Below are positions 8,125 to 15,854 of a stretch of DNA of 35,588 bases, piece by piece. A model generated the notes under the pieces. That model made no database searches, had not been told where the DNA came from, and worked only from the letters and a program-made list of their open reading frames with translations. The DNA comes from a bacterium (GTDB lineage: Bacteria > Eremiobacterota > Eremiobacteria > Baltobacterales > Baltobacteraceae). Within the stretch, counting starts at the first letter, position 1. Each line of letters opens with the position of its first letter. The stretch covers positions 1-35,588 of the forward strand of contig JAJXXM010000407.1 of assembly GCA_021781095.1 (NCBI GenBank). The letters run 5' to 3'. The position numbers and the translations under genes are program-made.

Positions 8125-10110
8125 TTACTGAACCTCCGCGACGCGATGCGTTTGCTTCGCTCGATACATCTTCGCATCGGCGGCGGCGAGCAACGCACTC
8201 GGGTCGTTCCCGTCCACCCCAAAGACCGCAGAGCCGATCGAGATGCCGAGCGGTAGATCGACCTCCGGAAACGCCCTGGTAAACGTCTGCTGGATTCGCT
8301 CGGAGCACCGTTCGAGGCTATCGCTCTGCAGATCGTTGAGCACGACGATAAATTCATCACCGCCGATGCGGGCGACGAGTTCGTCGCCGCGCACGACGCT
8401 ACCGAGGCGATGCGCCACTTCGGCAAGCAACCGATCCCCCACGGCATGCCCGAAACGATCGTTGACGTTCTTAAAACCGTCGAGATCGAGAAAAAGAATA
8501 CCCAACTCCCCACCATTGCGCTTCGCGTGCGCGATTTCCCGTTCGAGACGCTGAGCGAGCATCGTGCGATTTGCAAGCCCGGTGAGGGGATCGCGCAGGG
8601 CGAGGTCGCCGAGGGTCCGCGCCCGCCGGTCGCGCTCGAAGGCACTTCCAAGCAACGCCGCCATCAATCTCACGAAATCGACGTCGTTGGCATCGAACGG
8701 CGCCTCGCGCAGAAAGTTCGAGGAGAACGCCAGCCCCCCGAAGCGGATTCCTTCCACCGAGATCGGTGCTCCTAAAAAACAGCGCCACGCCTCCCCGTCG
8801 GCCGCCACATCCTCCCGAAGCGAGCTCTCGCGAATGTCGTTGATCACCAGCGGCGCATCGCTCTCCAAAAGATGGCGCGAGATCGCCCGTGCGATCGGCA
8901 CGCGTTCGCCGATCTCGAAGCGACCCGAGCCGCCTTTTGCGCGAATGACGAAATCGTCGCCGTCGATCCCGAGGACGTAGCCGATCTCCATTTCCAACAT
9001 CCGACGCCCGAAATCGAGAACGCGAGCGAGCAACGGCTCGAGCTCTTCCTGCGGCACCGTCGCCAGGCGGTAGAGCTCGCGTAACTTTTCACGCGTTAAT
9101 TCCTCGCGCCGCTCGAAGGCGCGTTGTGCACTGAGATCGCGCATAACGAGGTAATACCCCTCGATCTCCGTTCCATGCGCCATTGGAATCAGCGCGAGCA
9201 TGACCGGAAGGACGCGGCCATCTTTGCAACGGAGCTGCGATTCGGACTCAAAGGATTCGCCGGCCATAACGCGGCGATACGCCGTTTCGCGCGATTCCTC
9301 CGAGCCGGGAATCGAAAAGAGCGCCGAGGTACCGCCGAGGAGTTCGCCGCTCCCGAAGCCCGAGATACGTTCGAACGCCGCATTCACGCGGAGGATACGC
9401 CGATCGGCGCCGAGTTGGAGCATCGGCTCGTGGTTGATATCGAAGAGCGAGCGAAATCGCTCGGATTCAATTAACACCTCTCGCTCCAATTTGCGGAGCG
9501 GACGAAGGTCCTTTCCGATCCAAAAAACGCCCACCACCTTGCCGCCGCCGACGATCGGCACGAATGTCGCCCAGATGGGGATCCGTTGGCCCCTCGCCCC
9601 TTCGGCGACGCTCTCAAAATCGACGACCTCACCAGCGAGCGCGCGCGCGAAATAGCGAGCGACGGAATCGCGCTGTTCGGTGACGACGCATGCGGCGAGC
9701 GGGCGTCCGAGGCAATCTTCGTGCCCGTCGTCGAAGAGTTCGTGCGCCACCGCATTGACCTGACGCGCGATTCCCTCGGCATCGTAGATGATGCCGATGT
9801 CGGGAATCTTTGTGAACAACCGTTCGAATCGCTCGCGTTCGAGATCGAGAGCCGCAGCGTACGCAGAGAAACGGCGGAGCGTCGGCAGCATCATCCAGCG
9901 CCAGATCGCCAGAAGCACCAGCACGATCGTCACTTCGGCGATGATGATGGCGAGCGCCGCGAGGTGATGGAGCGGCCAGGCAACCACCGCTGCTACCGTC
10001 GAGAAGAGCCCCGTCGCAAAGGCGGCGAGACCGAACGCGCGCGAGGAGAAGGCGAAAAAGCGCCTTTCCTCCCGATTCGGAGCTTCGGGTAGGAGCATCC
10101 CTCCGAGCAT
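8125..10110 (-). CDS. Membrane-anchored PAS-PAS-GAF-GGDEF diguanylate cyclase (proximal copy)
   Basis: This 661-residue protein has two membrane segments at about 23-43 and 46-68, PAS domains at about 85-200 and 205-325, a GAF-like domain at about 345-490 and a GGDEF domain at about 500-655 with ARIGGDEFIVVLND. The residues at the usual inhibitory RxxD site read RGDE, so the Asp is Glu. It should synthesise cyclic di-GMP at the inner membrane in response to ligands of the PAS/GAF modules, which cannot be named. The start at 10110 follows a run of seven G about 7 bases upstream; an ATG four codons later is the alternative. It lies 34 bases after rsmE on the same strand. Confidence 0.87.
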   Translation of the reverse strand: MLGGMLLPEAPNREERRFFAFSSRAFGLAAFATGLFSTVAAVVAWPLHHLAALAIIIAEVTIVLVLLAIWRWMMLPTLRRFSAYAAALDLERERFERLFTKIPDIGIIYDAEGIARQVNAVAHELFDDGHEDCLGRPLAACVVTEQRDSVARYFARALAGEVVDFESVAEGARGQRIPIWATFVPIVGGGKVVGVFWIGKDLRPLRKLEREVLIESERFRSLFDINHEPMLQLGADRRILRVNAAFERISGFGSGELLGGTSALFSIPGSEESRETAYRRVMAGESFESESQLRCKDGRVLPVMLALIPMAHGTEIEGYYLVMRDLSAQRAFERREELTREKLRELYRLATVPQEELEPLLARVLDFGRRMLEMEIGYVLGIDGDDFVIRAKGGSGRFEIGERVPIARAISRHLLESDAPLVINDIRESSLREDVAADGEAWRCFLGAPISVEGIRFGGLAFSSNFLREAPFDANDVDFVRLMAALLGSAFERDRRARTLGDLALRDPLTGLANRTMLAQRLEREIAHAKRNGGELGILFLDLDGFKNVNDRFGHAVGDRLLAEVAHRLGSVVRGDELVARIGGDEFIVVLNDLQSDSLERCSERIQQTFTRAFPEVDLPLGISIGSAVFGVDGNDPSALLAAADAKMYRAKQTHRVAEVQ

Positions 10111-10144
10111 ACGCAAGCCCCCCCAGGCCGTCAACTCGCGGCTT

Positions 10145-10870
10145 TTAGAGCACGGTAAGAAGTACGGCAGCGGAGAGCACGAGTCCGGCCGTCTCGGTCC
10201 GAAATATCTGCGGCCCGAAGCGGAGCATCCGGGCGCCGGCGGCCGCGGCCCTTTCGGCCTCCCCGCTGCTGAACCCGCCCTCCGGGCCGACGAGCCCGAG
10301 TGCGCTCTCCGCTCCGGAGAGCGCCTCGCGCAGCTGCGGTAGCGGCGATTCCAGTGGCGCCAACTCCCAGGGCAGCAGCAGCGCATCGTACGCCGCGCTC
10401 TCGCTCAGGAGTCGCTCCAGCGCGATCGGCTCCGCGATCTCCATCGGTTCGGCGCGCCCGCATTGCAGCGCCGCGGCCCGCGCGAGGCGTCGCCACCGTT
10501 CGAGCTTTGCGGGCGAACATTCACGGGCGATGCAACGCTCCGTCAGGAGCGGGACGAGCCGCGCGACGCCGAGTTCGCTCGCCTTCTCGACGACGTAATC
10601 CATCTTACTGCCCTTCGGAATCCCCTGCGCGAGCGTGAATCGCAGGCGGCGCGTCGGCGTCGGCTCGGCGAGCCGCTCGCGCGGCAGCACCAGCGCGTTT
10701 CGCTCCAGCTTCTCGATGGTGCAGCGATAGCGAGCTCCCGAGGAATCCAATATTTCGACATCGTCGCCGACGCGAGCGCGCAGGACGAGCTTCAGTTTGC
10801 GCGCGTCTTCGCCGGCGATCTCGCGGGGCTCGCCGATGCGAACGATCCCTTCGACGAAAAAGCGCGCCAT
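10145..10870 (-). CDS. rsmE: 16S rRNA (uracil-1498-N3)-methyltransferase RsmE
   Basis: This 241-residue SPOUT-class methyltransferase methylates N3 of U1498 in 16S rRNA using S-adenosylmethionine. Seen are the N-terminal PUA-like part with LRARVGDDVEILDSSG, the linker LAQGIPKGSKMDYVVEKASELGV, and the knotted SAM site with LGLVGPEGGFSSGEAE and LRFGPQIFRTETAGL. Length is typical (about 240). It begins 3 bases after the dnaJ stop, an association of dnaJ and rsmE seen in many bacteria. It ends 34 bases before the first GGDEF gene. Confidence 0.95.
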   Translation of the reverse strand: MARFFVEGIVRIGEPREIAGEDARKLKLVLRARVGDDVEILDSSGARYRCTIEKLERNALVLPRERLAEPTPTRRLRFTLAQGIPKGSKMDYVVEKASELGVARLVPLLTERCIARECSPAKLERWRRLARAAALQCGRAEPMEIAEPIALERLLSESAAYDALLLPWELAPLESPLPQLREALSGAESALGLVGPEGGFSSGEAERAAAAGARMLRFGPQIFRTETAGLVLSAAVLLTVL

Positions 10871-10873
10871 CGG

Positions 10874-11989
10874 CTATTCCGGGCGAAACGCTTCTTTGAG
10901 TCGTTCGAAGAACGAGCGCTCTTCGATTTCGTCGCCGCCGAGCTTCGCGAACTCTTCGAGTAATTCGCGCTGTTTTTTCGAGACGCGCGTCGGCGTGACC
11001 ACGTGAACGGTGACGTGATGATCGCCGCGTTGCCCGCCGCGGACGCTGGGCATGCCGTGGCCGCGCATACGTAGCGTCGTCCCCGTCTGCGTGCCGGGCG
11101 GAATCGTGAGATCGAGCTCTCCCTCCAACGAAGGGACGCGCAACGTCGCGCCGAGCGCGGCATGCGTGAATGCGATCGGAATATCGACCGCCGTGTCCAT
11201 CCCCTCGCGCCGAAAGCGCTCGTGACGTCGCACGCTGAGATAGACGAAGAGATCCCCCGCAGCCCCGCCGCGAATGCCGCCTTCGCCGCTCCCGGCGATG
11301 CGAATGCGCGCGCCGTCGTCGACGCCGGCGGGAATTTTCACCGTGAGTTTGCGCTCGCTCTCCTTGCGCCCGCGCCCGCCGCAACTCTCGCACGGGCGAG
11401 CGACCATCTGGCCGTCGCCTCCGCAGCGCGGGCAGGTGCTCTGCGTGACGAACTGTCCGAGCGGCGTCTGGCGCGCGACGCGCACCACGCCGGTTCCCGC
11501 GCATTGAACGCACGGCGCGACGGTACTGCCTTCGGCGGCGCCGCTGCCCGAGCACGTCTCGCATTGACCGAGATGCGTGAACGTCAGCTCGCGGGTCGTG
11601 CCGCTAAACGCCTCTTCGAGCGAGATATCGAGATCGTAGCGCAGGTCGCTTCCACGCTGCGGCCCGGAGCGACGTTGTTGCCCTCCGTTGCGCATCTCGC
11701 TGAAGAACATGTCGAAGATATCGCCGAATCCGCCGCCGCCGAACGGCGAGCCCGTAAATCCCTCGTTGGGATCGGCGCTGCCGTAGCGATCGTACCGCGC
11801 GCGCTTTTCGGGATTCGAAAGCACTTCGTAGGCTTCGTTGATCTCTTTGAAACGCGTCTCGGCGTTCGCCTTATCGGAAGCGACGTCGGGATGATGCTGT
11901 CGCGCCAATTGGCGATAGGCACGTTTGATCGCTTCGGGTGCCGCATCGCGAGCAACGCCTAAGACTTCGTAATAATCTACGCTGGGCAT
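10874..11989 (-). CDS. dnaJ: Chaperone DnaJ (type I Hsp40)
   Basis: This 371-residue protein is a full type I Hsp40, the co-chaperone that loads substrates on DnaK and stimulates its ATPase. It has the J domain with HPD at 33-35 (RQHHPDVAS), a Gly/Phe linker ([17 protein letters not shown]), four zinc repeats ([32 protein letters not shown]) and the two C-terminal peptide-binding domains ([15 protein letters not shown] near the end). It lies 21 bases after hrcA, and no grpE or dnaK is between them. It is probably expressed from the CIRCE-controlled hrcA promoter. Confidence 0.97.
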   Translation of the reverse strand: MPSVDYYEVLGVARDAAPEAIKRAYRQLARQHHPDVASDKANAETRFKEINEAYEVLSNPEKRARYDRYGSADPNEGFTGSPFGGGGFGDIFDMFFSEMRNGGQQRRSGPQRGSDLRYDLDISLEEAFSGTTRELTFTHLGQCETCSGSGAAEGSTVAPCVQCAGTGVVRVARQTPLGQFVTQSTCPRCGGDGQMVARPCESCGGRGRKESERKLTVKIPAGVDDGARIRIAGSGEGGIRGGAAGDLFVYLSVRRHERFRREGMDTAVDIPIAFTHAALGATLRVPSLEGELDLTIPPGTQTGTTLRMRGHGMPSVRGGQRGDHHVTVHVVTPTRVSKKQRELLEEFAKLGGDEIEERSFFERLKEAFRPE

Positions 11990-12010
11990 GGGTGTGTTGC
12001 TGTACGTTCC

Positions 12011-13060
12011 TTATTTTACTTCGACATCGTGGAGGCGTTCGGAGAGCGTCTCGGCGGTTCCCGACGCGAGCGCCAAGAGCCGAGCGTACGGCATACGACG
12101 CGGGCCGAGAATCGACAACATCCCGACCGCACGTTCGCCGAAGCGATAGGGAACCGTAACGAGCGAGAGATCGGCGAGCTCTTCGCTGCCGAGTTCGTGC
12201 CCGATTTTTACGCTCGCCGACGGGCTATCGAACGCATCGGCGACGAGATCGTAGAGGGTACGTTGCTCTTCGAGAATGCGGAGAATCGATCGCAACTTCC
12301 GCACGTCGCGAAACTCCGGCTGGTCGAGTAAGTGCTGCGCTCCCGACGCGGAGATGCCGGGCTGCTCCTGCGTTCGCGCGCCGACGAACGCGGCGCGCAC
12401 CGCGGCCGCCATATCGTCGCCGAAACCGCACCCCTTCGTCACCGTCGTCAGCGTCCGATCGTCGCAATCGCGCAGCAGTCGGCCGGCGAAATGCGCGTTG
12501 AGCGCGTTGGAGAGCCGCGTGAGATCGTCGGGCGTCACGTCGTTGCGCAATTCGAAGAGCGACTGCGACGCAACGCCGAGCGAGGTGACGATAATGGCGA
12601 TGCCCGAACGATCGGCGATCCAGATGAGCTGTGCGTAGCGGAAACTCTGCGTATCGCTCTGCGGCTTGGTTACGAATGCGAGATTCCCGGCAAGGCGACC
12701 CAAGAGTCGGCTACTCTGCTCGACGATTTCGTCGAGTTGCGCGCGCGCGTCGCGCATTTCGTCGCGGATGCGGCGCCGCTCGTCCGCGCCGAGTTCTTCG
12801 GGCGACATCAGGGCATCGACGTAGGTCCGGTATCCGGCATCGGAGGGTACGCGCCCGGCGGAGGTATGAGGTTGTTCCAGGTACCCGCCCGCTTCGAGAT
12901 CGGCCATTTCATTGCGTACGGTCGCCGAGCTGACGCCGAGATTATACTTTTGGGTGAGCGCCTGCGAGCCCACCGGCTCCCCGGTCGCGATGTACTCGTA
13001 CACGACCGTGGCGAGGATGTAGGCTTTGCGCTTATCCAGACCGTCGACCTCGTTCTCCAT
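12011..13060 (-). CDS. hrcA: Heat-inducible transcription repressor HrcA
   Basis: This 349-residue protein is HrcA, which represses heat-shock genes by binding CIRCE and needs GroEL-type chaperone for activity. The N-terminal winged helix is clear (KRKAYILATVVYEYIATGEPVGSQAL, here KRKAYILATVVYEYI and TGEPVGSQALTQKYNLGVSS, then ATVRNEMADLEAGGYLEQPHT), followed by SAGRVPSDAGYRTYVDALM and a GAF-like regulatory core ending with TVPYRFGERAVGMLSILGPRRMPY. The ATG at 13060 was chosen because the family's N-terminus starts there; a GAGGG lies directly before it. The gene starts 10 bases from a CIRCE element, so it is almost surely autoregulated. Confidence 0.96.
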   Translation of the reverse strand: MENEVDGLDKRKAYILATVVYEYIATGEPVGSQALTQKYNLGVSSATVRNEMADLEAGGYLEQPHTSAGRVPSDAGYRTYVDALMSPEELGADERRRIRDEMRDARAQLDEIVEQSSRLLGRLAGNLAFVTKPQSDTQSFRYAQLIWIADRSGIAIIVTSLGVASQSLFELRNDVTPDDLTRLSNALNAHFAGRLLRDCDDRTLTTVTKGCGFGDDMAAAVRAAFVGARTQEQPGISASGAQHLLDQPEFRDVRKLRSILRILEEQRTLYDLVADAFDSPSASVKIGHELGSEELADLSLVTVPYRFGERAVGMLSILGPRRMPYARLLALASGTAETLSERLHDVEVK

Positions 13061-13070
13061 CCCTCGTAGT

Positions 13071-13097
13071 TTAGCACTCCGAGCAAGCGAGTGCGAA
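13071..13097 (-). promoter_or_regulatory. CIRCE operator (HrcA binding site)
   Basis: The inverted repeat has arms TTAGCACTC (13071-13079) and GAGTGCGAA (13089-13097) separated by exactly 9 bases. It matches the CIRCE consensus TTAGCACTC-N9-GAGTGCTAA with one mismatch, in the arm distal to hrcA. It ends 10 bases before the hrcA ATG and 45 bases before the divergent acs ATG, so it should control hrcA-dnaJ and might also affect acs. Confidence 0.93.
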
Positions 13098-13142
13098 GGC
13101 CCGGCGCCAGGGCGACAAAGGTCGACCGCCAATCACCGCTCC

Positions 13143-15098
13143 ATGGAATCGAAAGCCATCGAATCGCTGCTCGACGAACGGCGCGCTTTTCCGCCGCCCC
13201 CCGCCTTCGCCGCCCAGGCGAACGCCGGGCCGGGGATCTATGCCGAGGCCGAGAGCGACCCGCTCGCCTTCTGGGCCTCGTGGGCCCGGAAACTTCAGTG
13301 GTCGCGCCCCTTCACCCGGATCCTCGACTGGGAAGAGCCGTTTGCGCAATGGTTCGCCGACGGCGCGATGAACGCGTCGGTCAACTGCCTCGACCGCCAC
13401 GTCGAGGCCGGGCTCGGGGAACGGGTCGCCTATTACTACGAAGGCGAGCCCGGCGACCGGCGTGCGATCACCTATCGCGCCCTACTCGACGAGGTCTGCC
13501 GCTTCGCCAACGCGCTTCGAAAACTCGGCATCGAACGGGGCGACCGCGTGGCGATTTACATGCCGATGATTCCCGAGCTTCCCGTCGCGATGTTGGCATG
13601 CGCGCGCATCGGCGCGGCGCACTCCGTCATCTTCGGCGGCTTCTCGCCCGATGCCATTATCGATCGCGTGAACGATGCAAAATGCGTCGCGTTAATTACC
13701 GCCGACCAAGGGTGGCGGCGCGGCAACAAGGTGCCGCTCAAGGCGAACTGCGATGTCGCGATGGCGCAGACGCCCTCGATCCGCCACTGTATCGTCGCCA
13801 AACGCGTCGGCGACCCGGTAACGATGCTGCCGGGGCGCGACCTCTGGTGGGACGAACTCATCGCGAACGAATCGACGCACTGCGAGCCCGCGCAGACGAT
13901 GGCCGAGGATCTGCTTTTTCTTCTCTATACCAGCGGCACGACGGCGAAACCCAAAGGGATCAAACACACGACCGGCGGCTATCTCACCCACGTGAGCGCG
14001 ACGCACCAGCTGGTGTTCGATCTCAAACCCGAGCGCGACATCTATTGGTGTGCCGCCGATATCGGTTGGGTGACCGGACACTCCTATATCGTGTACGGGC
14101 CGCTCTGCAACGGCGCGACGAGCGTCATCTACGAAGGCACGCCCGATTATCCGGAAAAAGATCGCCTCTGGGAGATCGTGGAACGCTACGGCGTCACGAT
14201 CCTGTACACCGCACCGACCGCGATTCGCACCTTCATGAAGTGGGGAACGCAGCATTTGGAGCGACACGATCTTTCCTCGTTGCGACTTTTGGGATCGGTC
14301 GGCGAACCGATCAATCCCGAGGCCTGGATTTGGTATCGCGAACACGTCGGCGGGGGACGATGCCCCATCGTCGATACGTGGTGGCAGACGGAGACCGGCG
14401 GCATCATGATCTCGCCGTTGCCCGGCGTGACGACGACGCTCCCCGGAAGCGCGACGAAACCGTTGCCCGGAATCTCCGCCGATATCGTCGACGAGGCCGG
14501 CAAGAGCGTTCCGCTCGGCGGCGGTGGCTACATCGTCATTACGCGGCCCTGGCCGGGAATGACGCGCGGCATCTACGGCGACGACGATCGCTTTCGCGAA
14601 ACCTACTGGTCGAAGTTCCCGCATCTCTATCTCGCCGGCGACGGCTGCCACCGCGACGAGCACGGCAACTACTGGTTCATGGGGCGCATCGACGACGTGA
14701 TGAACGTGAGCGGGCACCGCATTTCGACCGCCGAAGTGGAGAGCGCGCTCGTCGATCACCATGCCGTCGCCGAGGCCGCCGTCTGCGCGAAGAACGATGA
14801 CGTCACCGGGCAAGCGATCTATGCGTTCGTCACCCTGCGCGGCGGATTCGATAGCAGTCCGATGCTCGCCGACGCACTGCGCGATCACGTGATGGGCAAG
14901 CTCGGAAAATTCACCCGCCCGAAATATATAACGTTTACCCCCGAACTCCCCAAGACGCGCAGCGGCAAAATTATGCGTCGCCTACTTCGCGATATCGCCG
15001 AAGGGCGAACTCTCGGCGATACCACGACGCTCGCCGATTCCGGCGTCGTGAGCGAATTGCAAGAACGCGCGGCGACCGACGCGGGAGGCGACGACTAG
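13143..15098 (+). CDS. acs: Acetyl-CoA synthetase (AMP-forming)
   Basis: This 651-residue enzyme activates acetate to acetyl-CoA through acetyl-AMP. Visible motifs are the ATP loop FLLYTSGTTAKPKGIKHTTG, the pocket segment ADIGWVTGHSYIVYGPL, the adenylate site DTWWQTETGG with the Trp that limits the acyl pocket to acetate-sized groups, the hinge GRIDDVMNVSGHRIST and the C-terminal PKTRSGKIMRRLLR, whose Lys is the usual catalytic and acetylation site. Length matches Acs. The ATG at 13143 gives the family N-terminus; no clear ribosome-binding site is seen. A GNAT acetyltransferase lies tail-to-tail immediately after it, but it looks like RimJ/RimL rather than the Pat-type Acs modifier. Confidence 0.95.
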   Translation: MESKAIESLLDERRAFPPPPAFAAQANAGPGIYAEAESDPLAFWASWARKLQWSRPFTRILDWEEPFAQWFADGAMNASVNCLDRHVEAGLGERVAYYYEGEPGDRRAITYRALLDEVCRFANALRKLGIERGDRVAIYMPMIPELPVAMLACARIGAAHSVIFGGFSPDAIIDRVNDAKCVALITADQGWRRGNKVPLKANCDVAMAQTPSIRHCIVAKRVGDPVTMLPGRDLWWDELIANESTHCEPAQTMAEDLLFLLYTSGTTAKPKGIKHTTGGYLTHVSATHQLVFDLKPERDIYWCAADIGWVTGHSYIVYGPLCNGATSVIYEGTPDYPEKDRLWEIVERYGVTILYTAPTAIRTFMKWGTQHLERHDLSSLRLLGSVGEPINPEAWIWYREHVGGGRCPIVDTWWQTETGGIMISPLPGVTTTLPGSATKPLPGISADIVDEAGKSVPLGGGGYIVITRPWPGMTRGIYGDDDRFRETYWSKFPHLYLAGDGCHRDEHGNYWFMGRIDDVMNVSGHRISTAEVESALVDHHAVAEAAVCAKNDDVTGQAIYAFVTLRGGFDSSPMLADALRDHVMGKLGKFTRPKYITFTPELPKTRSGKIMRRLLRDIAEGRTLGDTTTLADSGVVSELQERAATDAGGDD

Positions 15099-15757
15099 AG
15101 TACGAACTGGCCGAGCCGGCCTTTCAGCCGGTTCTCGACCGTCGGCCACTCTTCTGCGAGGATGGAATAGCGCGCGGAGTCGCGAGCGGAATAATCGGTT
15201 GCGAGGCGATGCGCCCGCAATATTCCCTCAAACCGCCCGCCGATGCGCTCGATGGCCCGGCGCGATCGTTCGTTACGAACGTCGGTATGAAAGCAGACGC
15301 GGAGAACGCCCCAGGTTTCAAAGGCGTGCTCGAGCATCAGCAGTTTTGCTTCCGTGTTCGCAGCCGTACGAATCGCCGATCGCGTTAACCACGTATAGCC
15401 GATCTCACATGCATCGGGATACGGATTCCCGAAGCGCTCGCTGCCCTCCGGCCACGCCCATCGTTCGATATTGAAAAAACGCGTCGACCCAAGAACTTTT
15501 TCATCGCGCAGGTCGATCGTCGCGAACGCCAGGGCGTTTCCGGATCGTTGCTCGGCGATAGCTCGCTCCACGTATGCGGTCATCGCCTCCTCACCCTGCG
15601 GAACCAGGCTCCAACGATAGAGCATGGGGTCCACTGCGGCGGCGGCGACGAGCCCGGCGATGTGTCGAGACTCGAGCGACTCGAGCCGAACGGATCTTCC
15701 GGTTCCAAGTGTAAGGCGCGGAAACGCACGGTCGTCCATGCCCACACGGGTACGCAT
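15095..15757 (-). CDS. GNAT-family N-acetyltransferase (RimJ/RimL-like)
   Basis: A 220-residue GNAT-fold acetyltransferase. Family-like segments are LGTGRSVRLESLESRHIAGL at the N-terminus, LAFATIDLRDEKVLGSTRFF, EIGYTWLTRSAIRTAANTEA (the acetyl-CoA-binding core region), LEHAFETWGVLRVCFHTDVR and NERSRRAIERIGGRFEGILR, which is typical of the RimJ/RimL group modifying protein N-termini or small molecules. The substrate cannot be assigned. The ATG at 15757 has AAGGGATGG about 10 bases upstream; ATG 15739 is an alternative. Its TAG and that of acs share the palindrome CTAG (15095-15098). Confidence 0.85.
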   Translation of the reverse strand: MRTRVGMDDRAFPRLTLGTGRSVRLESLESRHIAGLVAAAAVDPMLYRWSLVPQGEEAMTAYVERAIAEQRSGNALAFATIDLRDEKVLGSTRFFNIERWAWPEGSERFGNPYPDACEIGYTWLTRSAIRTAANTEAKLLMLEHAFETWGVLRVCFHTDVRNERSRRAIERIGGRFEGILRAHRLATDYSARDSARYSILAEEWPTVENRLKGRLGQFVL

Positions 15758-15793
15758 CGCTCGCGATCCATCCCTTCGCTACGACCGAAAGCC

Positions 15794-15828
15794 GAAAGGG
15801 TGCCGCGCGTGCAGCGCAACACCCTCTC
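15794..15828 (-). terminator. Possible terminator hairpin after the TonB-dependent receptor gene
   Basis: On the minus strand, GAGAGGGTG (15820-15828) can pair with CACCCTTTC (15794-15802), with one G-U pair, and GCGC/GCGC pairs inside. It starts 27 bases after the receptor stop. There is no good U-run after the stem, so factor-independent termination is uncertain. Confidence 0.35.
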
Positions 15829-15854
15829 GAATCCCGCGTTCGCCCGTCGCTCGC

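Noticed and set aside
13091..14800. Long second open frame inside acs on the same strand
   Set aside because: It is Arg-rich with no recognisable domain, while the acs frame carries all catalytic motifs.
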